From: Burkholderiaceae bacterium
GTDB taxonomy: Bacteria > Pseudomonadota > Gammaproteobacteria > Burkholderiales > Burkholderiaceae_C
DNA: 64,000 nucleotides
Direction: 5' to 3'
NCBI GenBank assembly: GCA_024235995.1
Contig: JACKLI010000001.1
Span: 3,038,001-3,102,000 of the forward strand
Below the pieces are notes generated by a model. The model did no database searches. It saw only the letters and a list, made by a program, of their open reading frames with translations, and had not been told where the DNA came from. Positions 52,567 to 61,751 of this stretch are shown here, piece after piece. The position numbers were made by a program, and so were the translations under genes. Each line of letters begins with the position of its first letter. The first letter of the stretch is position 1.

Positions 52567-53799
52567 ATGACCGTGCTGCCTCATCTGGCGGCGCGCCTGT
52601 TCGGCGTGCCGCTGGCGATCCATCGCCCGAAACTCGACGTCATCCTCTCCGTGCTCGGCGCACGCATCGGCCTCGCCGATCTCGCCGCGCCTGTGGGCTA
52701 CACGCCAGCGGCGCGCGCGCCGGCGCCGGTCAGCGGCAAGGTCGCTGTCATCCCGATCTACGGCACGCTGGTGCGCCGCACCTCGGGCCTCGAAGCCGAA
52801 TCGGGTCTCGCCAGCTACACCGGCATCGCGGCGCAACTGGACGCCGCTCTGGCCAGCCCCGAGGTCGCTGCGATCTTGCTCGACATCGATTCACCGGGCG
52901 GCGAGTCGGGCGGCGTGTTCGATCTGGCCGACCGCATCCGCGCGGCGTCGCAAGCGAAGCCCGTCTGGGCCGTGGCCAACGACATGGCGTTCTCGGCGGC
53001 CTACGCGCTGGCGTCCGCCGCCACCCGCGTGTTCGTCGCGCGCACCGGCGGCGTCGGTTCGATTGGCGTCATCGCCATGCACGTCGATCAGTCCGTCAAG
53101 GACGCCAAAGACGGCGTTCGCTACACCGCCGTGTTCGCGGGCGAGCGCAAGAACGACCTCAACCCGCACGAGCCGATCTCCGACGAGGCCCACGCCGTCC
53201 TCAAGGCCGAGGTGGATCGCGTCTATGACCTGTTCGTCGAGACGGTCGCGCGCCATCGCGGCCTCGACGCGGACGCCGTTCGCGCCACCGAAGCGGGCCT
53301 GTTCTTCGGCTCGAACGCCGTCGCCGCCGGTCTGGCCGATGCCGTCGGCGGCTTCGACGACGCGCTCACACAACTCACGCAATCGCTTTACCCGCTCCCG
53401 ACACAGGTGGCTCCGGCCAGCCAAGCGGGCTTTCTTCGCACCCACCAGATGGAGTCTTCCATGAATGATCGAACCAACCCCGCTGCTGCTGATCGGCCTC
53501 TTGCTGATCCTGCTGGCAGTCCTTCTCAATCGGCCACCACCACGGCAATGACCGTGGCCGACGCCGTCGAAATCGCTCAGACCTGCACCTTGGCCGGGCG
53601 CACCGACCTGATCGCGGGCTTCCTCGAAGCCAACGACTCGCCCGCGAAAGTGCGCAGCCAACTGCTCGCGGCGCAGGCCGAAGCCAGTCCCGAAATCACC
53701 AGCCGCATCGCGCCCGATGCCGCGCGCCCTGCGGCCAGCAATCCCCTGATCGACGCCGCCAAGCAGATCGCGGCGCAGTCCACCAAGAAGGAGTTCTGA
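52567..53799 (+). CDS. Phage head maturation protease, S49/ClpP-like, with fused scaffold (lambda C/Nu3-like)
   Basis: This is an S49-family capsid protease of 410 aa from MTVLPHLAARLFGVPLAI; AAGGATTCAC sets the start and the 52474 opening is rejected. The protease part (about 55-285) has IYGTLVRRTSG, ILLDIDSPGGESGG, the probable nucleophile S143 in AFSAAYALAS, and GGVGSIGVIAMHVD. A proline/serine linker (about 300-330) leads to a helical scaffold region (330-410). An internal in-frame start at 53461 would produce the scaffold alone, as lambda makes Nu3 inside gene C. Confidence 0.92.
   Translation: MTVLPHLAARLFGVPLAIHRPKLDVILSVLGARIGLADLAAPVGYTPAARAPAPVSGKVAVIPIYGTLVRRTSGLEAESGLASYTGIAAQLDAALASPEVAAILLDIDSPGGESGGVFDLADRIRAASQAKPVWAVANDMAFSAAYALASAATRVFVARTGGVGSIGVIAMHVDQSVKDAKDGVRYTAVFAGERKNDLNPHEPISDEAHAVLKAEVDRVYDLFVETVARHRGLDADAVRATEAGLFFGSNAVAAGLADAVGGFDDALTQLTQSLYPLPTQVAPASQAGFLRTHQMESSMNDRTNPAAADRPLADPAGSPSQSATTTAMTVADAVEIAQTCTLAGRTDLIAGFLEANDSPAKVRSQLLAAQAEASPEITSRIAPDAARPAASNPLIDAAKQIAAQSTKKEF
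53461..53799 (+). CDS. Nested scaffold protein (Nu3-like), in-frame internal start
   Basis: GGAG lies six bases before ATG 53461, which opens MNDRTNPAAADRPLADPAGS and gives 112 aa in the same frame as the protease. The product is the helical C-terminal part only, as in lambda Nu3. Internal initiation is inferred from the ribosome-binding site and the lambda precedent. Confidence 0.5.
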   Translation: MNDRTNPAAADRPLADPAGSPSQSATTTAMTVADAVEIAQTCTLAGRTDLIAGFLEANDSPAKVRSQLLAAQAEASPEITSRIAPDAARPAASNPLIDAAKQIAAQSTKKEF

Positions 53800-53800
53800 A

Positions 53801-54178
53801 ATGTCCGTTCTCGCCGAACCGCTGAACCTGGGCGACCTGCTCAAGTACGAGGCGCCCAACCTCTACTCGCGCGACCGCGTCTCGGTCGCTTCCGGCCAGA
53901 ACCTGCCGCTGGGCACAGTCGTCGGCATCGTCACTGCCACTGGCAAGTACAAGCAGATCGACCCGTCCGCCGAGGACGGCACGCAGGTCGCCGCAGGCGT
54001 GCTGCTGCAAGCCTGCGATGCCACCTTGATCGACCGCGATGACGGCCTCGTCGTCGCGCGCCACGCCATCGTCGCCCACCACGCACTCGCCTGGCCCGAC
54101 GCCATCACCAACGCCGAAAAACTCGCCGCCATCGCGCAACTGAAGGCGCTGGGCGTGCTCGTCCGCCAAGGAGCCTGA
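53801..54178 (+). CDS. Phage head decoration protein (gpD-like)
   Basis: This is a 125-aa protein from MSVLAEPLNLGDLLKYEAPN. It has the decoration pattern SRDRVSVASGQNLPLGTVVGIVTATGKY and a C-terminal NAEKLAAIAQLKALGVLVRQ, as in lambda gpD-like capsid-stabilising proteins. The gene follows the protease stop by one base and precedes the capsid gene by two bases. Confidence 0.9.
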   Translation: MSVLAEPLNLGDLLKYEAPNLYSRDRVSVASGQNLPLGTVVGIVTATGKYKQIDPSAEDGTQVAAGVLLQACDATLIDRDDGLVVARHAIVAHHALAWPDAITNAEKLAAIAQLKALGVLVRQGA

Positions 54179-54180
54179 CC

Positions 54181-54405
54181 ATGAACAACCCCTTCAGCAA
54201 TCCCGCCTTCTCGATGGCCGCGCTGACCGCCGCCATCAACATCCTACCCAACCGCTACGGGCGTCTGGAAGAACTGAACCTGATGCCGGCGAAGCCGGTG
54301 CGTCAGCGCCAGATCGTCGTCGAGGAAATGAACGGCGTGCTCAACCTGCTGCCCACGCTGCCGCCGGGTTCGCCCGGCACGGTCGGCGTGCGCGGCAAGC
54401 GCAAG
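54181..54405 (+). pseudogene. 5' fragment of the major capsid protein gene (gpE family), cut by IS copy 3
   Basis: MNNPFSNPAFSMAALTAAIN opens 75 codons that match the N-terminus of lambda gpE-type capsid proteins (ILPNRYGRLEELNLMPAKPV, QIVVEEMNGVLNLLPTLPPG). The frame runs into the IS end at 54406, adding one cysteine and a stop. The remaining roughly 260-270 codons expected for this family are not in the window, so no capsid can be made from this locus. Confidence 0.88.
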
Positions 54406-54477
54406 TGTTGATTCATCAGCACAACTGAGCCAGTGATCACGTTGAATATTGAGCCACTGGGTTGATGGATTCTTTGA

Positions 54478-55293
54478 CTATTCGGTTGTGGATAAGTCTA
54501 TCGGGTCTGCTGTTTTTCGATCTCCTTTCTGGCTCTTTGGGCGTTGCTTTGGGGGAGCCGCGCCAGCGGCACTGGAGTGCTTGAATCGCCAGCTCTCGTT
54601 GCCCGTCTCGACGATGTGGCAATGGTGCGTGAGCCGGTCAAGCAAGGCCGTGGTCATCTTGGCGTCTCCAAAGACGCTGCTCCACTCCGAGAAGGTGAGG
54701 TTGGTGGTGATCACCACGCTCGTTCGCTCATAGAGTTTGGAGAGCAGGTGGAACAGCATCGCGCCGCCCGACTGCGTGAATGGCAGGTAGCCCAGTTCAT
54801 CCAGGATCACCAGATCGACGTACATCAGGCGGTGCGCCATTTGCCCGGCCTTGTTCTGCGCCTTCTCCAGCTCCAGGGCGTTGACCAGCTCCACCGTTGA
54901 GAAGAAGCGCACCCGCTTGCCATGCATGCGAATGGCCTCGATCCCCAGGCTCGTGGCCAGGTGGGTTTTACCCGTGCCGGGGCCACCAACCAGCACCACG
55001 TTGTGCGCCGACTCCACGAAGCGAAGGGTGTGCAACTGGCGCACCAGTGCTTCGTCGAGCTGCGCGTGGGCGAAGTCAAAGCCGGCGAGGTCACGGTGCG
55101 AAGGGAAGCGCGCCACGCGCATCTGGTAAGCCATGGAACGCACCTCACGCTGAGCGGTCTCGGCCTTGATGAGCTGGTGCAGCACGGCCTCATGATCCAG
55201 CGACTTCATGCGGGCGGTGCCCAGTACCTCCGGCCAGGCACTGGCCATGCCGTGCAGGCCCAGCGCTTTGAGGGCATCAATGACGTCATGCAT
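54478..55293 (-). CDS. istB: IS21-family helper ATPase IstB (copy 3)
   Basis: The 271-aa AAA+ ATPase is identical to copies 1 and 2, with Walker A GGPGTGKT and Walker B LVILDELGYL intact. It overlaps the istA end by eight bases. Confidence 0.95.
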   Translation of the reverse strand: MHDVIDALKALGLHGMASAWPEVLGTARMKSLDHEAVLHQLIKAETAQREVRSMAYQMRVARFPSHRDLAGFDFAHAQLDEALVRQLHTLRFVESAHNVVLVGGPGTGKTHLATSLGIEAIRMHGKRVRFFSTVELVNALELEKAQNKAGQMAHRLMYVDLVILDELGYLPFTQSGGAMLFHLLSKLYERTSVVITTNLTFSEWSSVFGDAKMTTALLDRLTHHCHIVETGNESWRFKHSSAAGAAPPKQRPKSQKGDRKTADPIDLSTTE

Positions 55294-56821
55294 GGTCGGA
55301 CTCCGGTGATGCCTCATGAGGCTGGACGTTGCGCAGTGCGTCGTAGCGCTGCAGGTTGGCCAGTGGCGGCGTGTTGAGCTTGAGCATCGTGGCCACCGGT
55401 GGCTCGGGCACGCGCTGCTCCTTCAGACGCGAGAGCACGTTGAGCACGTGCTCGGCACTCACCCGCCCGGACTGCAGCGCCAGCTCTACCGCCACCACCA
55501 CGGCCTCCAGTCCATGCAGGCTCACCCCCATGAGCACCTGCGCCATCACCCTGTCGCCACCGCTGTGGCGCAGCAACTGGCGCTGCATTTCCTGCAGTGG
55601 CTCGGGCATGGTCTTGAAGGGCGCGCCGTTGCGCAGCGCGCCGGGCTTTCGCTCGATGAGCGCGATGTAATGCATCCAGTCGTAGAGCGTCTGATCACGT
55701 TCGAAGCTGCGCGCCAGGCGCACCTGTCGCCCATCGGGCCCGACCACCAGCAGGCCATCCGCGTAGGCCCGCAGACTGACCACCGCATGAATCCATTCAC
55801 ACGGCACGCTGTAGCGGTTGCGCTGGAAGTGGATCAGTGCGGTCGCAGAGACCCGTACCGGCTGCTCCACGTAGCCATCAAACGCACGGGGGTTGGGCAT
55901 GAGACGAGCACGTTCGTCCTGCCAGACATCGGCCACCGTGAGCTGAGTCCATTCCGGGTGACTCATCTCAGCCCAGGCCTTCACGCAGGCCTGCTGCAAC
56001 CAGTCGTTGAGTTCACCAAGCGTCCCCCAGCGCCGCTCGCTGGCCTCACGCCAGATGTCCTTGCGCCGATCCTGAACGTTCTTCTCCACGACCCCCTTCT
56101 CCCAGCCGGCGGCCCGGTTGCAGAACTCCGGCTCGAACAGGTAGTGCCCGGTCATCGCCTCGAAGCGTGCATTGACGCTGCGCTGTTTGCCATGGCCGAC
56201 CTTGTCCACAGCGGTCTTCATGTTGTCGTAGATGCCCCGCCGGGGCACGCCACCGAAGAGGGCGAACGCCCGTGCGTGCGCATCGAACAGCATCTCGTGC
56301 GCTTGGCTGTAGTACGCCACCAGGCAGAAGGCGCGACTGGCCGCCAGCTTGGTGTGTGCCACTTCCAGGCGGCGGCGCAGCCCGCCGATGAACAGGTACT
56401 CGCAGCTCCAGTCGAACTGGAACGCCTCGCCCAACTCGAAGCTCAGCGGCACGAACCCCGCACCACGCGCAGCGTTGCCTTGCTCTTGCTGCCAGCGCTG
56501 GGCAAAGGCGTAGACCGGCCCTCGGCTGCCGCTGTAGCCCTGCGCGCGCAGCGCCTCAAACATGGCCTTGATCCCGCGTCGATCGCGTTTGCTGCGATGG
56601 CTATCGGCCTTGAGCCATTGGCTCAACTGCTCCTTGTACGGATCCAGGATGCTGGGGCCCGACACCCGCTGCGGGTATCGGGGTTCGGCCATCTGCCCGT
56701 CTTTGAGCCACTTGGTGGCTGTGTTGCGCGAGATGCCCAGGCGCCGGCTGGCCTCGCGCACCGACACGTCCTGCCTCAGCACGAGGCGGCGTAACTTGCT
56801 CAATGTGCTCACGTTGATCAC
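55286..56821 (-). CDS. istA: IS21-family transposase IstA (copy 3)
   Basis: The 511-aa DDE transposase is identical to copies 1 and 2, from the same GTG start, with intact helix-turn-helix and catalytic residues. Confidence 0.95.
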   Translation of the reverse strand: MINVSTLSKLRRLVLRQDVSVREASRRLGISRNTATKWLKDGQMAEPRYPQRVSGPSILDPYKEQLSQWLKADSHRSKRDRRGIKAMFEALRAQGYSGSRGPVYAFAQRWQQEQGNAARGAGFVPLSFELGEAFQFDWSCEYLFIGGLRRRLEVAHTKLAASRAFCLVAYYSQAHEMLFDAHARAFALFGGVPRRGIYDNMKTAVDKVGHGKQRSVNARFEAMTGHYLFEPEFCNRAAGWEKGVVEKNVQDRRKDIWREASERRWGTLGELNDWLQQACVKAWAEMSHPEWTQLTVADVWQDERARLMPNPRAFDGYVEQPVRVSATALIHFQRNRYSVPCEWIHAVVSLRAYADGLLVVGPDGRQVRLARSFERDQTLYDWMHYIALIERKPGALRNGAPFKTMPEPLQEMQRQLLRHSGGDRVMAQVLMGVSLHGLEAVVVAVELALQSGRVSAEHVLNVLSRLKEQRVPEPPVATMLKLNTPPLANLQRYDALRNVQPHEASPESDHA

Positions 56822-56927
56822 TCCTGCTCCCCCGTGCTGAAAAATTCAGCAGGATAGAGCGGCAACGTGGCTCAAATTTCAACGTGAATGCGTCCCGAAA
56901 TGGCCCAGCTTTGGAAATGAATCAACA

Positions 56928-58973
56928 ACCGGCAGCCTGAGCGTCGCGCAGAACCGCCTCGACTTCGCGCCCAACGTGCTGCCGTCGGTCGGCACCCAGA
57001 TCACCGTGAGCTATGTGGCGGGCCCCAAGCAGGAGGATGCCTTCGCGCACCCCTCCCGCAATGTTGCGGGGACGTTGCCGGTGACGGCGACGCTCGGTGC
57101 CATCGAACCGGGTTCGCTGGAGGTCGAGTGGAACACGCTGACCGACACGGCGGGGCTGGGCGCGTACACCTTCGCGCAGTTGCAAGAGATGGGGATTGCC
57201 ATCTCGATCTGGCGCGACCCGACGCAGATCGCCCGCGACGATGGTGGCGGCAACGTCGTCCTCAACGGCGCGAGCATCGGCACGGTCAACTACGCGACCG
57301 GTGAAGTGATCTTCAACCCGGACGTGACGATCCGGATTCCACGCCCGAACTACAGCCTCGGCGCGGCCATCGCCGGCACCGGGCGCTGGCGTCTCAATTA
57401 CGGTGGCATCAGCTACGTCACCGCGCCGTCGCTGTACCCGAACGACGAATCAGGCTACGTGAAGCTGCGCTACAACAGCGCGGGCGCGACCAATAATCAA
57501 ACGGAAACATTTCAGTTCGCGCCCAGCTTCAAGCTGGTGCCGGGCGTGAACGCCCAGGTGGTAACGGGCACGGTGCTGCTCACGACCAGTGGCGCGCAGC
57601 CCTGGGGCGACAATGGTCAGGGCACGTTGCGCGAGTTCACGCCCAGCGGCTGGGTGACGCGCGGCACGATCAACTACCTCTCGGGCGACGTCACTCTCAC
57701 GTCCTGGACGGCGGGTGTGACCAATGCGATCACGCGCGCCAGTTGCGTGACCACGGTCGGCGAGAACATCTCCAGCGAATTCGTGTTCCGTACCGGCGCG
57801 GCCCCGCTGCGACCGGGATCGCTCTCGATCCAGTACGCCCGCGCGGTCGGCGGCACGCAGAACGTGACGGCAGGCATCGACGGCAAGATCGAGGCGACCG
57901 GCATCAACGGCAGCGTCGACTACGAGACCGGCCTGGTGCGCGTGCGCTTCGGCACGACGGTCACGGCGGCAGGCAACGAGAGCGAGCCGTGGTACGCCGC
58001 CGACCGCGTGGGTACCGACGGCAAGATTTTCCGGCCCGAGCCGGTGGCTGCCTCCAGTGTGCGCTACAGCGCAGTGGCCTACAGCTATCTGCCGCTGGAT
58101 GCCGATCTGCTCGGCATCGATCCCGTGCGGCTGCCCAGCGATGGGCGAGTGCCGATCTTCCGTCCGGGTGGCTTCGCCGTCGTCGGCCACACCGGCAAGA
58201 TCACCACCTCGGTCAGCAACGGCCAGACCATCGATTGCGCCCGGGTGCGCCTGTCGCGCGTGCGCGTTGTCGGTCACGACGGCGCGGTGATCCACAGCGG
58301 CTACACCGCCGATCTGGAAGCGGGCACTGTCACCTTCACCAACGTGACGGGCTACAGCCAGCCCGTGACCATCGAGCACCGCATCGAGGACATGGCCGTC
58401 GTGCGCGACGTGCAGATCAGCGGCGAGATCAGCTTCACCCGCGCGCTGACCCACGAGTACCCGCTGGCCAGCCCCGGCGATCCCGCCTCGGGCAGTTTCG
58501 TTTCCAGCGCTCTGGTGGCCGGTGACCTGTTCGCCCGCGTCAGCCTCGTGTTCGATCAGGCGACCTGGAGCGGCGCGTGGTCGGACGCGCTGTCGGGCAG
58601 CTCGGCAACCGCCACTTTCAACAACACGCAGTACCCGATCCGCGTGACCAACCGGGGCGCGTTGACCGAACGCTGGATCGTGCGCCTCACCAACAGCACC
58701 TCGTTCGAGGTCATCGGCGAGAACGTCGGCGTGATCGCGACCGGCAACACCAGCGCCGATTGCGCCCCCAACAACCCGGCGACCGGCGTGCCGTATTTCC
58801 ATCTTCCTGCGCTCGGGTGGGGCAACGGCTGGGCCACCGGCAACGTGCTGCGCTTCAACACCATCGGCGCGCAGTTCCCCGTCTGGGTGGTGCGCACCGT
58901 CCAGCAGGGGCCGGAGTCCGTGCCCGACGACAACTTCACGCTGCTGATTCGCGGCGACGTCGACACCCCCTGA
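56928..58973 (+). pseudogene. C-terminal portion of a large phage structural (tail-region) protein, 5' end lost at IS copy 3
   Basis: The frame is open from the IS edge (TGSLSVAQNRLDFAPNVLPS) to 58973, 681 codons. The protein is beta-rich, with repeated strand-turn units such as GSLEVEWNTLTDTAG, INYLSGDVTLTSW, GSVDYETGLVRVRFG and LEAGTVTFTNVTGYSQP (a (V)DYxTGxVxF-like pattern). It recalls phage structural proteins that sit just before tail-fibre genes, but I cannot name it. ATG 56976 could allow internal initiation. The missing 5' end and missing upstream tail genes indicate deletion. Confidence 0.75.
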
Positions 58974-59001
58974 TTTCTGAAACCTTCTCCCAGGAATTCC
59001 T

Positions 59002-60267
59002 ATGACCGACCTGACCGTCAAATACTTCAGCAGCGGCATGACGGGTGCGCCGCAGATCGCCAACAACTGGGGCGATCTGGTGACGATGCTCGATGCCTGT
59101 CTCGTCAACGGCTTCGCCCTGAAAGCCATCGACTCGTTGACCTTCGCCAACGGCATCGCGACGGCGACGATCACCTCCGGACACGCTTACCTGCGCGATC
59201 AGGTGGTGTTGATCGCGGGGGCCGATCAGCCCGAGTACAACGGGCTGTTCCGGGTGATCTCGACAACCACGACCACCTTCACCTACGCGGTGACCGGCAC
59301 GCCGGTGTCGCCCGCGACCACCGCCGCCAGCCTCTCCGCCAAGGTCGCACCGCTGGGCTGGGAAAAGCCCTTCTCGGGCACGAACAAGGCGGCGTACCGA
59401 AGCAAGAACCCGGCTTCGCCGCAGAACATTTTGCTGATCGACAACAGCCTCAAGACGCCGAACTACACGACGGGCTGGGCGAAATGGGCCAACGTCGGCA
59501 TCGTCGAAGACCTGTCGGACATCGACACCATCGTCGGCGCGCAGGCTCCCTACGACCCGAACAATCCGACGCAGAACTGGAAGCAGGTCACGGCCAGCCA
59601 GTGGGGGTGGTACAAGTGGTTCCACGCCCGAAGCAGCCAGTACGAAAGCAATGGCGACAGCGGCGGGGGTAGCCGCAACTGGGTGCTCATCGGCGATGAC
59701 CGGCTGTTCTTCCTCTTCTGCACCAATGCAGCGGGCTACGGCTGGTATGGCCGCAACTGCTACTGCTTCGGCGACCTCATCAGCTTCAAGCCTGGGGACA
59801 ACTACGCCACGGTGCTGGCCGCCGACGACAACTACTCGGGCATGAGCAATTACTGGAGCTATCCAGGACAGTTCAGTGGCTATGGCCTGGTCTCTTCGCT
59901 CGACTTCACCGGCAAGGTACTGCTGCGCAATCACACCCAGCTCGGCAACCCGGTGCGCTGGGCGACCACGTCGCTGAACACGAACAACGGCCAACAGATC
60001 TGCGGTCGTGGCCCGACGCCGTTCCCGAATGGGGCGGACTACAGCCTGTGGCTGCTGCCGACCTACGTGCGGCAGGAGGACGGCCACATGCGGGGCCTGA
60101 TGCCCGGGATGCTATGGATGCCACAGGATCGTCCGTACAGCGACCAGACCATCGTCGACAACGTCGTCGGCCAGGCGGGCAAGAGGTTCCTGCTGGTCAG
60201 GACGCAGTACAGCTCGGAAACCGAGGGGGCGCAGATCGCATTTGACATTACCGGCCCGTGGAGGTGA
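59002..60267 (+). CDS. Phage tail-region protein of unknown function (421 aa)
   Basis: This 421-aa protein begins MTDLTVKYFSSGMTGAPQIA. The N-terminal half (about 1-130) has a beta domain with ATITSGHAYLRDQVVLIAG, YNGLFRVISTTTTTFTYAVTG, seen in phage virion proteins. The second half is rich in Trp/Tyr/Gly (NWVLIGDDRLFFLFCTN, YWSYPGQFSGYGLVSS). I do not recognise a named family. CAGGAATTCCT precedes the ATG, and the spacing to its neighbours (28 and 3 bases) fits one transcript. Confidence 0.78.
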   Translation: MTDLTVKYFSSGMTGAPQIANNWGDLVTMLDACLVNGFALKAIDSLTFANGIATATITSGHAYLRDQVVLIAGADQPEYNGLFRVISTTTTTFTYAVTGTPVSPATTAASLSAKVAPLGWEKPFSGTNKAAYRSKNPASPQNILLIDNSLKTPNYTTGWAKWANVGIVEDLSDIDTIVGAQAPYDPNNPTQNWKQVTASQWGWYKWFHARSSQYESNGDSGGGSRNWVLIGDDRLFFLFCTNAAGYGWYGRNCYCFGDLISFKPGDNYATVLAADDNYSGMSNYWSYPGQFSGYGLVSSLDFTGKVLLRNHTQLGNPVRWATTSLNTNNGQQICGRGPTPFPNGADYSLWLLPTYVRQEDGHMRGLMPGMLWMPQDRPYSDQTIVDNVVGQAGKRFLLVRTQYSSETEGAQIAFDITGPWR

Positions 60268-60270
60268 TCC

Positions 60271-61356
60271 GTGAGCTACCCGCTCAACGACACCTTCGCC
60301 ACGGCACCGGCGAACGGCTACACCACGGTGCTCGGCAGCATGTCCGCCAGCTACAACGGCGCGCAGCAGGCCATCGACATCTCTGCACCCAATGGACAGT
60401 CGATCCTGCGTTTCAATGAAACGGCACACGGCGATTTCTGGTTCGAGGCCGATGTCGAGTTTCTGACCGACCCGAGCGCCCGCAAGCACATCGGCCTGTG
60501 GATGACGACGGGCAATGGAGCCGAAGGCTACCGGTTCGCACATCTCGACGGTGCCTGGAGCGTTTCCCGCTGGAACAGCGGCTTCGGCGACGGGGCGGCG
60601 GTGACGGGCGGCGTCAATGACGGCGCGAAACCCGTCGCCGGGATGCCCGACGCGGCCCCGGCCTTCAACGTCGGTCAGCGGATGATCCTGCGCTGCGAAG
60701 TCATCGTCGGCGCGTTCGATGCGAATGGGGTGCCGTGGGCGCGCCTGATCCAGTTCAAGGCCGGCGGCGTGCTGATGTTCCAGGTCGGCGATGCGGCCTA
60801 CCGGGGCAAGCTGATTCCGGGCGTGTTCCTGTACGGGGCCACGGTGCGCGTCCACGCCATCGCAGGTGACACGCCGTCGGGTTTGCCCGCGTTTCCCGCG
60901 ACCGTGGGCGTGAACGCCGACGACGAGCTGGTGCGGCTAGCCGGTGGTTCGACCTCGGTGTTGCCCGATCCCGCTGCCGACATCGGCGTCAACGCCCACG
61001 TCGACCTGATCCGCCGCAACAGCCCATCGAGCGAGTTGTGGAGCCGGGATGGCGGCTACGACTGGCGCTTGCGCACGTTTCCCAGTGCGCGCAAGGACAT
61101 TCACTTCAGCGGTCACGGCGTGATCGCCGGGACGGTGAAAGAGAAGGGGCAGCCCGACCAGCCGCTGGTGCGACGGGTGCAGCTCATCAGCGAGAACGCC
61201 CGTGTCCTGGTCGCCGAGACCTGGTCTGATGCCAGCGGCAACTACCGATTCGAACTGCTGGACCCGGCGCAGCGATACACCGTGGTCAGCTACGACTACA
61301 AGCAGATGTACCGCGCCGTGATCGCGGACAACCTCAAGCCAGAACCGATGCCATGA
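60271..61356 (+). CDS. Phage tail-region protein with C-terminal carboxypeptidase-regulatory-like domain (361 aa)
   Basis: GTG at 60271 opens MSYPLNDTFATAPANGYTTV. A concanavalin/laminin-G-like beta region (about 1-180, FWFEADVEFLTDPSARKHIGLW) is followed by a C-terminal CarboxypepD_reg-like domain (about 280-361: HGVIAGTVKEKGQPDQPLVRRVQLIS, SDASGNYRFELLDPAQRYTVVSYD). The start has GGAGGTGATCC directly upstream, nearly the full complement of the 16S 3' end. Probably a tail/fibre-associated virion protein. It overlaps the next gene by four bases. Confidence 0.8.
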   Translation: MSYPLNDTFATAPANGYTTVLGSMSASYNGAQQAIDISAPNGQSILRFNETAHGDFWFEADVEFLTDPSARKHIGLWMTTGNGAEGYRFAHLDGAWSVSRWNSGFGDGAAVTGGVNDGAKPVAGMPDAAPAFNVGQRMILRCEVIVGAFDANGVPWARLIQFKAGGVLMFQVGDAAYRGKLIPGVFLYGATVRVHAIAGDTPSGLPAFPATVGVNADDELVRLAGGSTSVLPDPAADIGVNAHVDLIRRNSPSSELWSRDGGYDWRLRTFPSARKDIHFSGHGVIAGTVKEKGQPDQPLVRRVQLISENARVLVAETWSDASGNYRFELLDPAQRYTVVSYDYKQMYRAVIADNLKPEPMP

Positions 61357-61748
61357 CCGTCGCCATCACCGTCGAACACAACGAGGCGCGGCTCGCTGGA
61401 ACCTTGGCCTTCCTCGACGCGGGACCCAATCCGGCCCGATTGCGCATCTACGGCGGGACGAGGCCAGCAACGCCGTCCGCGACGCCGACCAGTGCGATGC
61501 TGGTTGAGATCAAGCTGACCAAGCCCGCAGGCGCGATCTCGGGCGGTCTGCTGACGCTCACGCAGCAGGAGGACGGGCTGATCACGGCGACCGGCATCGC
61601 CACCTGGGCGCGGCTCGTGAACGGCAACGAGGTGAACGCCCTGGATCTGGACTGCAGCGGCACCGACGGCAGCGGAGACGTGAAGCTGGCCAGCACCAAT
61701 CTCTATCTGGGCGGCGACGCCCGGATGGTGTCGGCGATCCTGGGGTAA
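61353..61748 (+). CDS. Phage protein of unknown function (131 aa)
   Basis: This 131-aa protein begins MTVAITVEHNEARLAGTLAF and is largely beta (LRIYGGTRPATPSATPTSAM, EIKLTKPAGAISGGLLTLTQ). I recall similar short proteins in siphophage tail clusters but cannot name the family. It overlaps the preceding gene by four bases and ends three bases before the next start. Confidence 0.78.
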   Translation: MTVAITVEHNEARLAGTLAFLDAGPNPARLRIYGGTRPATPSATPTSAMLVEIKLTKPAGAISGGLLTLTQQEDGLITATGIATWARLVNGNEVNALDLDCSGTDGSGDVKLASTNLYLGGDARMVSAILG

Positions 61749-61751
61749 GCC

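Larger units (their letters stand above)
54406..56927 (-). mobile_element. IS21-family insertion sequence, copy 3 (inverted)
   Basis: The same 2,522-bp element as copies 1 and 2, in the opposite orientation, with termini TGTTGATTCATCAGC at 54406 and ATGAATCAACA ending at 56927. Flanks (...GCGCAAG and ACCGGCA...) show no duplication. The left flank is the capsid gene; the right flank is the interior of a tail-protein gene. Confidence 0.95.
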
